A DNA stretch of 64,000 nt from Rhizobium sp. GN54 (lineage in GTDB: Bacteria > Pseudomonadota > Alphaproteobacteria > Rhizobiales > Rhizobiaceae): the NCBI RefSeq assembly GCF_021026345.1, contig NZ_JAJNCZ010000001.1, positions 1,178,001-1,242,000 on the forward strand. The letters are read 5' to 3'. Position 1 is the stretch's first letter, and each line of letters opens with the position of its first letter. Below the pieces are notes generated by a model. The model worked only from the letters and a program-made list of their open reading frames with translations, searched no databases and was not told the origin of the DNA. Positions 46,946 through 55,659 of this stretch are shown here, one piece after another. Both the position numbers and the translations under genes were made by a program.

Positions 46946-47716
46946 ATGCTTGAAGTCGGCTGGAGCGAAATTCTTGTCATCGCCATCATTCTGATTCTGG
47001 TGGTGGGTCCGAAGGACCTGCCGCAGATGCTGAGAACGTTCGGCCGTGTCGTCACCCGGATGCGCTCGATGGCGGGCGAGTTCCGCCAGCAGTTCGACGA
47101 GGCGCTGCGCGAGGCGGATCTCGACGACGTCCGCAAGACCATCGGCGATGCGCAGAAGCTCAACCCGATGAACACCATCCGCGATGCGGTCAATCCGCTG
47201 CGGCAGATGGGCGACGAGATCAAGGCCGACTTGTCGAAGGTCACCTCGACGCAGAAGGCATCCTCCACCTCCACGACCGCCGCCGCCGACAGCACGTCCG
47301 CGGCGTCGGGCGAAGCTGCGACGGCTGCCGCCGTCCCGCCGGCGCCCGTCGTCTCTGCTGCGGCTGCGGCGGCCCCGGTTGCCGCGGCAAGTCCGCTTCC
47401 CGCGGCGCCCGTGCAGCCGGTGACGGCAGCGCCGGTCGAGCCGGCCAAGCCTGCAGCCCCGGCTGAAAAGACCGCCGCGGCCAGGGCACCCCGGAAGACC
47501 ACCACCAAGGCTGCGGCGACCAAGGCTCCAGCCGCTGCCAAGGCCCCTGATACGACAAAGGCTCCGGCGACGAAGCCGAAGGCGGCGCCGCGCAAGGCTG
47601 CGGCCAAGCCCGAGGCGCCTGCCAAGGCGGCGCCGAAGGCGAAGACGGTGGCTGCATCCGCGGCCGCACCGGCGAAGAAGGCCACCACCCGCAAGCCCAA
47701 GAAGGATCAGGCATGA
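46946..47716 (+). CDS. tatB: Twin-arginine translocase subunit TatB
   Basis: Receptor-complex subunit with TatC. MLEVGWSEILVIAIILILVV with Glu8 is the TatB-type membrane helix, followed by GPKDLPQMLRTFGRVVTRMR. At 256 residues it carries a long Ala/Pro/Lys-rich tail (about residues 100-256) as in other rhizobial TatB proteins. The end overlaps the tatC start by four bases. Confidence 0.95.
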   Translation: MLEVGWSEILVIAIILILVVGPKDLPQMLRTFGRVVTRMRSMAGEFRQQFDEALREADLDDVRKTIGDAQKLNPMNTIRDAVNPLRQMGDEIKADLSKVTSTQKASSTSTTAAADSTSAASGEAATAAAVPPAPVVSAAAAAAPVAAASPLPAAPVQPVTAAPVEPAKPAAPAEKTAAARAPRKTTTKAAATKAPAAAKAPDTTKAPATKPKAAPRKAAAKPEAPAKAAPKAKTVAASAAAPAKKATTRKPKKDQA

Positions 47717-48558
47717 GCGGCGAGTACGAAGACAAGCCCCAGCCGCTGATCGAACACCTGATCGAACTGCGCCGGAGGCTGATGTGGGCCGTGGGCGCGT
47801 TCTTCGTCGCCTTCCTGATCTGCTTCTACTTTGCCAAGGCCCTGTTCAACATCCTGGTGCAGCCGTTCAAGTGGTCGGTCGAGTGGGCCGGCCTGTCGCA
47901 CCGCAACGTCGAGCTCATCTACACCGCGCCGCAGGAATTCTTCTTCACCCAGATCAAGGTGGCGATGTTTGGCGCGCTGGTGATCGCCTTCCCGATCATC
48001 GCCCAGCAGATATACAAGTTCGTCGCACCCGGCCTCTACAAGAACGAGCGGGCGGCGTTCCTGCCGTTCCTGATCGCCTCGCCGATCCTGTTCCTGATCG
48101 GCGCGGCCCTCGTCTACTTCTTCTTCACACCGATGGTGATGTGGTTCTTCCTGTCGATGGAGCAGGGGGGCGGCGAAGGCGAGGTCTCGATCCAGCTCCT
48201 GCCGAAGGTGTCCGAATATCTCGGGCTGATCATGTCGCTGATCTTCGCCTTCGGCCTGGTGTTCCAGCTTCCGGTGATCTCCTCGCTTCTGGTGCGCGCC
48301 GGCTTCATTTCCGCGCAGACCCTGGTCGAAAAGCGCAAGTACGCGATCGTGATCGCCTTCGTCGCCGCGGCCATCCTGACGCCGCCGGATCCGGTCTCCC
48401 AGATCGGTCTTGCACTGCCGACCATCCTTCTCTACGAGATTGCCATCTACACGGCCCGACTCATAGAACGGCAGCGGGCGGGCGCCGCCGCGGAAGCGGA
48501 CTCCGAGACGGAGGATACGGCGCAGGCGCCGACATCGCAGGAAGCCGACAAGGCCTGA
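47713..48558 (+). CDS. tatC: Twin-arginine translocase subunit TatC
   Basis: Signal-peptide receptor with six membrane helices, 281 residues. PLIEHLIELRRRLMWAVGAF at the N-terminus and the TAPQEFFFTQIKVAMFGALV segment are diagnostic. FAFGLVFQLPVI and ILTPPDPVSQIGLALPTILL follow. The C-terminal tail is acidic. Confidence 0.97.
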   Translation: MSGEYEDKPQPLIEHLIELRRRLMWAVGAFFVAFLICFYFAKALFNILVQPFKWSVEWAGLSHRNVELIYTAPQEFFFTQIKVAMFGALVIAFPIIAQQIYKFVAPGLYKNERAAFLPFLIASPILFLIGAALVYFFFTPMVMWFFLSMEQGGGEGEVSIQLLPKVSEYLGLIMSLIFAFGLVFQLPVISSLLVRAGFISAQTLVEKRKYAIVIAFVAAAILTPPDPVSQIGLALPTILLYEIAIYTARLIERQRAGAAAEADSETEDTAQAPTSQEADKA

Positions 48559-48627
48559 AGCGGTTGTCGGTTTCCGGCGGACGCTGTCGGGCGGAGAGGG
48601 CGAAACCCTGCGACGCCTGGAGCGACA

Positions 48628-49911
48628 ATGCTTGACATCAAATGGATCCGCGACAACGCCGAGGCACTCGATGCCGCCCTCGCCAAGCGAGGCGCCGAGC
48701 CGCTGTCGGCGAGCCTGATCGCGCTCGACGAGACCCGCCGCACGCTCATCCAGACCGCGCAGGACATGCAGTCGCGCCGCAACGCCGCCTCCAAGGAGAT
48801 CGGCGCGGCGATGGCGCAGAAGGACATGGCGCTCGCCGATAAGCTGAAGGCGGAAGTCGCCGAGCTCAAAACGCAGCTTCCCGCAGCCGAGGAGGAGGAG
48901 CGCCGGGTCACCGCCGAGCTCACCGACGCGCTCTCGCGCATTCCCAACATCCCCCTCGATGACGTTCCGGTCGGCAGCGACGAGAACGACAACGTCGAAA
49001 AGCACAAGTGGGGCGCCAAGCCCGGCTGGAACCACAAGCCGCTCGAGCACTACGAGATCGGCGAGGCGCTCGGCTGGATGGATTTCGAGGGCGCGGCGAA
49101 GATCGCCGGCGCCCGCTTCACCATCCTGAAGGGGCAATTGGCCCGCCTGGAGCGCGCGCTCGGCCAGTTCATGCTCGATACCCACACGCAGGAACACGGT
49201 TACGTCGAAGTACAGCCGCCGCTGCTGGTGCGCGACGATGCAATGTACGGTACCGGACAGTTGCCGAAGTTTTCCGAGGACCTGTTCCGGACGACGGACG
49301 GCCGCTGGCTGATCCCGACCGCGGAAGTGCCGCTGACCAACCTCGTCCGCGAGGAAATCCTGGCGCAGGAGAAGCTGCCGCTGCGCTTCACCGCGCTGAC
49401 GCCGTGCTTCCGTTCCGAGGCCGGTTCGGCCGGCCGCGACACCCGCGGCATGCTGCGCCAGCACCAGTTCATGAAGTGCGAACTCGTCTCGATCACCGAC
49501 GCCGAAAGCTCGATCGAAGAGCACGAGCGCATGACCGCCTGCGCCGAAGAAATCCTGAAGCGCCTCGGCCTGCACTACCGCGTCGTCACGCTCTGCACCG
49601 GCGACATGGGTTTCGGCGCGCGCAAGACCTACGACATCGAGGTCTGGCTGCCGGGACAGGATACCTATCGCGAGATCTCGTCGTGCTCGGTCTGCGGCGA
49701 CTTCCAGGGCCGGCGCATGAATGCGCGCTACCGCGGCAAGGACGACCGGAACCCGAAGTTCGTCCACACGCTGAACGGATCCGGCACCGCCGTCGGCCGC
49801 GCGCTGATCGCCGTCCTGGAAAACTACCTCAACGAGGACGGATCGGTGACGATCCCGGACGCGCTCTTGCCCTACATGGGCGGACTGAAGAAGATCGAAA
49901 AAGCCAACTGA
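48628..49911 (+). CDS. serS: Seryl-tRNA synthetase
   Basis: Charges tRNA-Ser (and tRNA-Sec). The 427-residue protein has the N-terminal long coiled-coil arm (about residues 30-100) and class II motifs: motif 2 [20 protein letters not shown] and motif 3 with [19 protein letters not shown]. It begins 70 bases after tatC. Confidence 0.97.
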   Translation: MLDIKWIRDNAEALDAALAKRGAEPLSASLIALDETRRTLIQTAQDMQSRRNAASKEIGAAMAQKDMALADKLKAEVAELKTQLPAAEEEERRVTAELTDALSRIPNIPLDDVPVGSDENDNVEKHKWGAKPGWNHKPLEHYEIGEALGWMDFEGAAKIAGARFTILKGQLARLERALGQFMLDTHTQEHGYVEVQPPLLVRDDAMYGTGQLPKFSEDLFRTTDGRWLIPTAEVPLTNLVREEILAQEKLPLRFTALTPCFRSEAGSAGRDTRGMLRQHQFMKCELVSITDAESSIEEHERMTACAEEILKRLGLHYRVVTLCTGDMGFGARKTYDIEVWLPGQDTYREISSCSVCGDFQGRRMNARYRGKDDRNPKFVHTLNGSGTAVGRALIAVLENYLNEDGSVTIPDALLPYMGGLKKIEKAN

Positions 49912-49927
49912 AGGGAAGACCGCGCCC

Positions 49928-50686
49928 ATGCGCATCCTTTTGACCAATGACGACGGCGTCCATGCCGAGGGGCTTGCGGTCCTGGAACGGATTGCCCGCA
50001 CCCTATCGGACGATGTCTGGATCGTGGCGCCGGAGACGGACCAGAGCGGGCTTGCGCATTCGCTGACGCTGTCCGAGCCGCTGCGGCTGCGCAAGGTCGG
50101 CGACAAGCGCTTCGCGCTCCGCGGCACCCCGACCGACTGCGTCATCATGGCCGTGCGCGAGATCCTGCCGGGTCCCGCCGATCTCGTGCTCTCGGGCGTC
50201 AATGCCGGGGCCAACATGGCCGACGACGTCACCTATTCCGGAACGATCGCCGGCGCCATCGAGGGCACGCTGCAGGGCATCCGCTCCATCGCCATCAGCC
50301 AGGCGTTCCGCTACACCGACGGCCACACCGTGCCGTGGGCGGTGGTGGAGCGCCACGCGCCGGACCTGATCCGCCGCCTGATGGAGGTCGAACTGCCGGA
50401 CGGCACCTTCTTCAACCTGAATTTCCCCAACTGCCCGGCCGATGCGGTCAGCGGCATCGAGGTCACCTCGCAGGGCAAGCTCGATTTCGGTATCACCATC
50501 GAGGAGCGCAAGGACGGGCGCGGCTTTCCCTATTTCTGGCTGCGCTTCGGCGACCGGCACGGCGATTTCCGCGCCGGCACCGACATCCATGCGCTCCGGG
50601 AGAATGCGATCTCCGTCACGCCGCTGAAGCTCGACCTGACGGACTATACGGTTCTGGACCGCGTCCAGCGCGCGCTGGCTGGCTGA
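49928..50686 (+). CDS. surE: 5'/3'-nucleotidase SurE
   Basis: Stationary-phase survival phosphatase acting on nucleoside monophosphates, 252 residues. [16 protein letters not shown] carries metal ligands Asp8 and Asp9. [23 protein letters not shown] and [20 protein letters not shown] complete the active site. It starts 17 bases after serS and ends 12 before pcm. Confidence 0.96.
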   Translation: MRILLTNDDGVHAEGLAVLERIARTLSDDVWIVAPETDQSGLAHSLTLSEPLRLRKVGDKRFALRGTPTDCVIMAVREILPGPADLVLSGVNAGANMADDVTYSGTIAGAIEGTLQGIRSIAISQAFRYTDGHTVPWAVVERHAPDLIRRLMEVELPDGTFFNLNFPNCPADAVSGIEVTSQGKLDFGITIEERKDGRGFPYFWLRFGDRHGDFRAGTDIHALRENAISVTPLKLDLTDYTVLDRVQRALAG

Positions 50687-50698
50687 AAGAGGTGACGA

Positions 50699-51355
50699 TT
50701 GAACACGGCACGGGTGGTTGAGAAGGAAGGTTTCGCCGCACTGGCGCTCCGGTTGCGCGGCCAGGGCATCAAGGACATCGACCTGCTGACGGCCGTGGAG
50801 CAGACGCCGCGCACCCTGTTCGTGCCGCCGCAATTTGCCGGCGACGCCTATTCTAGCCGCCTCCTGCCGATCGATTGCGGCTCCTTCGTCGAAGGGGTGG
50901 ACCTGGCCGTGCGGCTCCTGCATCTGCTGAACCTCAAGTCCGGCCAGCGGGTGCTGGAGATCGGCACCGGCAGCGGCTTCACCGCCGCCGTCATGGGCCG
51001 GCTGACCGAACGCGTTCTCACCGTCGACCGCTATCGCACGCTCGTCACCGGCGCGCAGCAGGGCATCGAGAAGGCCGGCATCCGCAACGTCGTCGTCCGC
51101 CAGGCCGACGGCAGCAACGGCATGCCGGGCGAGGGGACCTTCGACCGCATCCTCGTCACCGCCGCCTTTCCCGCCATGCCGCGGCTCTTCGCCGAACAGC
51201 TCGTCTCCGGCGGCATGCTCCTGGCTCCGGTGATGGTGAGCGACACCGAATGCCGCATGCTGAAGCTGGTCAAGACCGGCAGCCGCTTCGACCGGGAAGA
51301 CCTCTTCGAGGTTCCCTACCTGCCGATCGTGCCACATCTGGCGCAGGCGCTCTGA
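50699..51355 (+). CDS. pcm: Protein-L-isoaspartate O-methyltransferase
   Basis: Repairs isoaspartyl residues in aged proteins with SAM. The 218-residue protein starts TTG behind GAGGTGACGA. The SAM motif I is VLEIGTGSGFTAAVMG. FVPPQFAGDAYSSRLLPIDCG lies where the family has its substrate-binding YxDxxLPIG segment. The surE-pcm pairing is the classical arrangement. A divergent paralogue is at 24998. Confidence 0.92.
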   Translation: MNTARVVEKEGFAALALRLRGQGIKDIDLLTAVEQTPRTLFVPPQFAGDAYSSRLLPIDCGSFVEGVDLAVRLLHLLNLKSGQRVLEIGTGSGFTAAVMGRLTERVLTVDRYRTLVTGAQQGIEKAGIRNVVVRQADGSNGMPGEGTFDRILVTAAFPAMPRLFAEQLVSGGMLLAPVMVSDTECRMLKLVKTGSRFDREDLFEVPYLPIVPHLAQAL

Positions 51356-51515
51356 AACCCTGAAGACCAGGAGAATCACGTCCCCGCACCGGCGAAGCCG
51401 CCGGTGCGCTGTCCCTTCGCGCCCGTCGTTTGCCATTCGTCCGCTCCAGCGGGCCGCAATTCGGCGGGACGGGCGCCGGCCGCATCGGCAATCTGCGCGG
51501 CGCCAGCCCAAAAGG

Positions 51516-51531
51516 TTAACAAATCGTTAAC
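51516..51531. promoter_or_regulatory. CtrA-type site
   Basis: TTAA-CAAATCG-TTAAC matches the TTAA-N7-TTAAC consensus for the cell-cycle regulator CtrA. It lies within GGTTAAC-AAATC-GTTAACC, a perfect 7-bp palindrome, about 105-120 bases before the start of the unknown gene at 51636. Confidence 0.6.
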
Positions 51532-51635
51532 CACGGTCAGCCTCGCGCAAGCTTCGCGCCATATTCCCATAGTCGAGACGAAACCCACGTCGACGCACGG
51601 ATCTTTGGGCAATCTCGCCGCCGAGGGAGATGGGC

Positions 51636-52256
51636 ATGCAAATCTCGAACAGGATCGCCGGGACGGCGACACAGGACAGCCTCACAAATCTCGCAGCCCG
51701 CGCCGCCGGGCGGACCAGCGAGGACGCGGTCGAGGCAACGCGCCCGAGCGCCTTCACGGCAGGCAATCATGATCCGTCCGATCGGGTGTCGCTGTCCGTC
51801 GAGGCCCTGCTCATCCTCAGCGCCTCGCGGGACACCCAGAGCCTTCCCGCCCTGTCGGAGGACGAGCGCAACAACGTGGTATCGCAGGCGCTCGAGGAGC
51901 GCGAGTACAAGGCCTTCCGCCACTTCCGCGAGGAAGGCGACATGAAGAGCTACTACCGCGCCTATATCGAATATTACGACAGGCTCCAGCCGCAGGACCA
52001 GTCGAGTCCGCGCTACGCCGGAAGCCGGCAGATCGCCGTCTCCGCCCTTCGCTCGCTGGCCTATGCCGAAAAGGCGATGGACGACGACACGGCCGGCGAG
52101 GCCCCGGCGGTGATCGACACGATTCTCGCGAGCGTCGACACCGTGCACCGCGACGTGCCGCAGATGGCCGCCGCGACGGCAGGCCTCCGGGGCGCGGAAG
52201 CCTTCCACGCGATCGGCGCCTCCCGCGCCACCTCGATGTACCTCGCCAGTTTCTAG
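51636..52256 (+). CDS. Hypothetical protein, 206 residues, possibly CtrA-controlled
   Basis: No family recognised. The start ATG 51636 has GAGGG at a suitable distance; 51630 would be too close to it. The product is soluble with no signal peptide. A Ser/Thr/Ala-rich first 50 residues precede a helical region (SDRVSLSVEALLILSASRDT, then DERNNVVSQALEEREYKAFR and YYRAYIEYYDRLQPQDQ). The helical, polar character and the CtrA-like site upstream would suit a motility or cell-cycle accessory protein, but this is inference. A RIME repeat begins 2 bases after the stop. Confidence 0.6.
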   Translation: MQISNRIAGTATQDSLTNLAARAAGRTSEDAVEATRPSAFTAGNHDPSDRVSLSVEALLILSASRDTQSLPALSEDERNNVVSQALEEREYKAFRHFREEGDMKSYYRAYIEYYDRLQPQDQSSPRYAGSRQIAVSALRSLAYAEKAMDDDTAGEAPAVIDTILASVDTVHRDVPQMAAATAGLRGAEAFHAIGASRATSMYLASF

Positions 52257-52257
52257 A

Positions 52258-52357
52258 GCATGTCGCCCGAAAGTGGGCACCGGTTTCGGGATCAGGACAT
52301 GCTTCAAGGCAGCTAGCCAAGGCGCGGTAGCGAATCCGAAGGATCGCGATGCGCCTT
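52258..52357. repeat. RIME-like palindromic repeat, copy C
   Basis: The best preserved of three copies. First palindrome GCATGTC ... GACATGC with CCCGAAA ... TTTCGGG inside; second AAGGCGC ... GCGCCTT with GCGAATCC ... GGATCGC inside. Matches the two-palindrome design of the Rhizobium-specific intergenic mosaic element. It directly follows a stop codon and may act as a 3' mRNA structure. Confidence 0.8.
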
Positions 52358-52464
52358 GGAACTCGTCGGCCCGCAATCCTGCCTTGCATCGCTCCCGTTT
52401 CTGCAGCCGGGCGGGCATCGCATGGTTATCAACATCTCAAGAATGAGCATCGGCGGGAGCGGTC

Positions 52465-52480
52465 TTAACCGGGCGGTAAC
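52465..52480. promoter_or_regulatory. Weaker CtrA-like site before the NlpD-like gene
   Basis: TTAA-CCGGGCG-GTAAC, one mismatch from TTAA-N7-TTAAC, 59-74 bases upstream of the start. Cell-cycle control of a division protein would make sense, but one mismatch in a short motif is weak support. Confidence 0.35.
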
Positions 52481-52538
52481 TCTAACGCGCTTTAATCATT
52501 GCACGGCAGTTGGTTGTGTTTCGATTGGGTAGTTTGAC

Positions 52539-54059
52539 ATGCGTAAGAGTGTATCGCCGCGTTTTGCTAGAACCGTACCACGGGTCCTCGTGGCGGTGTT
52601 GCTGGCCGGTGTGGCAACCGGCTGCAGTTCCGACGCCACCCGCTTCGGTGGGTTGTTCTCCTCTTCCGACGACATGACGACAGGCTCCATCCCGCGCAGC
52701 GGGGGAAATGTCGGCTATGTGCCGCGCGGCGATGTCAATGGCGCCAGCGGCGCTGTTGCCGCCAATCAGGGCTATGCCTCCCAGGGTACGGTGTCCAATG
52801 CGCCGATGCCCATGGAGACCGCGGACGGCTCGGGCGTTCGCCGCGCCAGCACGCCGATGTCGGTCCAGCGCAACACGCTGTCGGAGCCCTCTGCGGCCCC
52901 CGCGTCCGCCGGGCTAGTCGCCATGGCCCAGCCGATTCCCGCCAATGCGGCGCCGACGCTTTCGGATGCTTTCGAGTCTCCGGCCCGTGCCGCGGCCCCC
53001 GCGCCGAAGCGCACGGATGGCTGGTCGACCGCCAATGCGCCGGTCGTGATGCTGCGGTCGGGCGAGAGCATCAAGACGCTATCGACCCGCTACGGCGTGC
53101 CGGAGAAGGAGATCCTCAAGGCCAACGGCCTGAAGACCGCCGCCGCCGCCGAACCGGGCCAGAAGATCACCATTCCCGTCTTCGGGACCGCCCGCAGCGC
53201 CGCAAAGGCGTCGATCGACACGGCTCTGGACCCGAACGGCAAGCGGCCCGGCAACACGCAGGACACCGGCGCCGAAGTCGCCATTCTCCCGAATTCCGCC
53301 AAGAACCGCGACAAGACGGCCGGCGAGGCCGGCAAGGGCAAGGTCGCAGCCGGCGGCGACGGCAAGCCGGAGGGCGGCTACGAGGTTCAGCCGGGCGATT
53401 CGCTCGCCAAGATCGCCGCCAGGAACGGCGTTTCGGTCGATGCGCTGAAGCAGGCGAACGGCCTGAACGGAGCCTCGATCCGGGTCGGCCAGAAATTGCA
53501 CATCCCCGCCGCCTCCAGGCCCGCCACCGACGGCACGATGACCGCTTCGCTCCCCGATCCCAAGAAGACCGCCGCACCTGTGACGGAAAAGGCCGAGGCC
53601 TATGCGCCGGTCGAGAAGAAGCAGACGCTGAGCGAGATCGAGACCAAGACGGACATCACCGAGGCAGCCCCCGAATCGACCGGCATCGGCAAGTATCGCT
53701 GGCCGGTCCGCGGCGCGGTGATCGCCGGCTACGGTTCGAATGTCGAAGGCAGCCGCAACGACGGCATCGATATCTCCGTTCCCGAAGGCACCCCGGTCAA
53801 GGCTGCCGAAAACGGCGTCGTCATCTACTCCGGCAGCAGCCTGAAGGAACTCGGAAACGCCGTTCTGGTTCGCCACGACGACGGCACCGTGACCGTCTAT
53901 GGCCACGCCTCCAGCCTCAACGTCCAGCGCGGCCAGAAGGTGCAGCGCGGCCAGACGCTCGCATCGTCGGGCATGAGCGGCAACGCCACCCGTCCGAAGC
54001 TGCACTTCGAAGTCCGCAAGAACGCCTCCGCCGTCAACCCGATGACCTATCTCGAATAG
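52539..54059 (+). CDS. NlpD-like lipoprotein with LysM repeats and degenerate LytM domain
   Basis: Envelope lipoprotein of 506 residues that probably activates cell-wall amidases at division. The lipobox is GVATGC (Cys30). Two LysM domains bind peptidoglycan: SGESIKTLSTRYGVPEKEIL and PGDSLAKIAARNGVSVDALK. The C-terminal M23/LytM domain lacks key zinc ligands: the usual first His position reads RNDGID (Asn407), and the H-x-H motif reads KLHFE (Lys487, His489). E. coli NlpD shows the same losses, so the protein is an activator and not a hydrolase. Alternative name: DipM-type factor. Confidence 0.88.
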   Translation: MRKSVSPRFARTVPRVLVAVLLAGVATGCSSDATRFGGLFSSSDDMTTGSIPRSGGNVGYVPRGDVNGASGAVAANQGYASQGTVSNAPMPMETADGSGVRRASTPMSVQRNTLSEPSAAPASAGLVAMAQPIPANAAPTLSDAFESPARAAAPAPKRTDGWSTANAPVVMLRSGESIKTLSTRYGVPEKEILKANGLKTAAAAEPGQKITIPVFGTARSAAKASIDTALDPNGKRPGNTQDTGAEVAILPNSAKNRDKTAGEAGKGKVAAGGDGKPEGGYEVQPGDSLAKIAARNGVSVDALKQANGLNGASIRVGQKLHIPAASRPATDGTMTASLPDPKKTAAPVTEKAEAYAPVEKKQTLSEIETKTDITEAAPESTGIGKYRWPVRGAVIAGYGSNVEGSRNDGIDISVPEGTPVKAAENGVVIYSGSSLKELGNAVLVRHDDGTVTVYGHASSLNVQRGQKVQRGQTLASSGMSGNATRPKLHFEVRKNASAVNPMTYLE

Positions 54060-54084
54060 CCGGGCGGAAATAATATTTGATGCC

Positions 54085-54119
54085 AGGAAAAGCCGCGCCG
54101 GCAACGGGGCGGCTTTCCT
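54085..54119. terminator. Bidirectional terminator between convergent genes
   Basis: AGGAAAAGCCGC pairs with GCGGCTTTCCT (one bulged A) around a 12-base loop. A-rich on the left and T-rich on the right, so it can serve both the NlpD-like gene and the leftward ATPase gene. Confidence 0.75.
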
Positions 54120-54177
54120 GCGTTCAGGGCAATCGGGACGAAGGATACCCGGCGTTTCACCGTGGCCCGCGCCATCC

Positions 54178-55047
54178 CTATCGGCCGAGCGTCTTGCCTG
54201 TGCGGCCGGCGAGGTCCTGGATAAACTGCCAGGCGACGCGGCCGGAGCGGGAGCCGCGGGTCGTCGCCCATTCGAGGGCGTCGGCATGGATCGCGTCGCG
54301 GTCGCCTTCGAGGCCGAAATGGTCGGCATAGCTGTCGACCATCGCCAGATAATCGACCTGGCTGCACTTGTAGAAACCCAGCCATAGGCCGAACCGGTCG
54401 GAAAGCGAGACCTTCTCCTCGACCGCCTCGGAGGGATTGATGGCGGTGGACTGTTCGTTCTCCATCATGTCACGGGGAAGCAGGTGCCGCCGGTTCGACG
54501 TGGCGTAGAGGATCACGTTGTCCGGCCGGCCCTCGACGCCGCCGTCGAGCGCCGCCTTCAGCGACTTGTAGGAGGTGTCGTCGTGGTCGAAGGAGAGGTC
54601 GTCGCAGAAGACGATGACGGAGGCGGGCGCTTCCTTGAGGATCTCCATCAGCGCCGGAAGGGTCGCGATGTCTTCGCGGTGCACCTCGACGATCTTCAGC
54701 GCCGTTTCGGTGGTCGCCGCCGCGCTGGCATGCACGGCCTTCACCAGCGAGGATTTCCCCATGCCGCGGGCGCCCCAGAGCAGGACGTTGTTGGCCGGCA
54801 GCCCCTTGGCGAAGCGCAGCGTGTTGTCCAGCAGGATGTCGCGGACGTGGTCCACGCCGACGATGAGGTCGATGTCGACGCGGTTGGGCCGCGCCACCGG
54901 CTGGAGATAGTGCCGCGCCGGAACCCACACGAAGCAGTCGGCGGCACTCCAGTCGTTCTCGGCCGGCGCCGGTCCGGCCAGCCGCTCGATTGCGGCCCTG
55001 AGCCCGGTGATTTCCTTCAACAGCGACCGAATCTGTTCATCCTGCAC
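54178..55047 (-). CDS. DUF815-family P-loop ATPase
   Basis: AAA-like ATPase of 289 residues, function unknown, conserved in proteobacteria. Walker A is WGARGMGKSSLVKAV; Walker B is VIVFCDDLSFD; sensor YATSNRRHL follows. An N-terminal helical segment precedes it. VDIDLIVGVDHVRDILLDNT is typical of the family. Divergent from yajC, with a 192-base shared control region. Confidence 0.9.
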   Translation of the reverse strand: MQDEQIRSLLKEITGLRAAIERLAGPAPAENDWSAADCFVWVPARHYLQPVARPNRVDIDLIVGVDHVRDILLDNTLRFAKGLPANNVLLWGARGMGKSSLVKAVHASAAATTETALKIVEVHREDIATLPALMEILKEAPASVIVFCDDLSFDHDDTSYKSLKAALDGGVEGRPDNVILYATSNRRHLLPRDMMENEQSTAINPSEAVEEKVSLSDRFGLWLGFYKCSQVDYLAMVDSYADHFGLEGDRDAIHADALEWATTRGSRSGRVAWQFIQDLAGRTGKTLGR

Positions 55048-55239
55048 GTGCCTGCTCCATCCCGTTGTCTGACCCTATGGGCGGTAGCATGGCGAGGTCC
55101 GGCCGAAAAGAGAGAAAACCCTGAATTTCCGGCAGAATCCGGGCTCGAATGTTGCATTCAGGCCGGTCTTGCCTATAGTCGCGCCCACTGTCGCGGGTGG
55201 AAATGCATCCCCCGGCTTCCAGTTTCGAGGAGTTTTTGA

Positions 55240-55575
55240 ATGTTGATTACCGAGGCTTTCGCCCAGACGGCGCCGGCTGCTTCCGCGGGTGGTGCGGATC
55301 TTCTGATGTCCGTCCTGCCGTTCCTTTTGATTTTCGTGGTGATGTATTTCCTCATCATCCGCCCCCAGCGCGCCGCCATGAAGCGCCGTGAGGAGCTTTT
55401 GAAGAACATCCGCCGCGGCGACCAGGTCGTGACCGGCGGTGGTGTCGTCGGCAAGGTGACGAAGGTGATCGACGACAAGGAACTCGAAGTCGAGATCGCC
55501 GAGGGCATCAAGGTCCGCGTCGTTCGCAGCGGCGTCTCCGAGGTCCGCGTCAAGGGCGAGCCGGTCAAGGAATAG
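55240..55575 (+). CDS. yajC: YajC, Sec translocase accessory subunit
   Basis: Small membrane protein of 111 residues joined to SecDF. One membrane helix (LMSVLPFLLIFVVMYFLIIR), then RPQRAAMKRREELLKNIRRG and a conserved basic domain with GDQVVTGGGVVGKV. GAGG lies just before the ATG. Upstream of secDF, the normal order. Confidence 0.96.
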   Translation: MLITEAFAQTAPAASAGGADLLMSVLPFLLIFVVMYFLIIRPQRAAMKRREELLKNIRRGDQVVTGGGVVGKVTKVIDDKELEVEIAEGIKVRVVRSGVSEVRVKGEPVKE

Positions 55576-55659
55576 TATGGTCCTGCCATCCGGCGGCCCC
55601 TGGGGCTTCCGCCGGATGGCGCCTGGATGGTCTGCCGGCAGCGTGCCGGGCATTTCGAG

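Noticed and set aside
47707-50232. An 841-codon minus-strand frame opposite tatC, serS and surE
   Set aside because: Covers three well-identified genes and has shadow-like composition.
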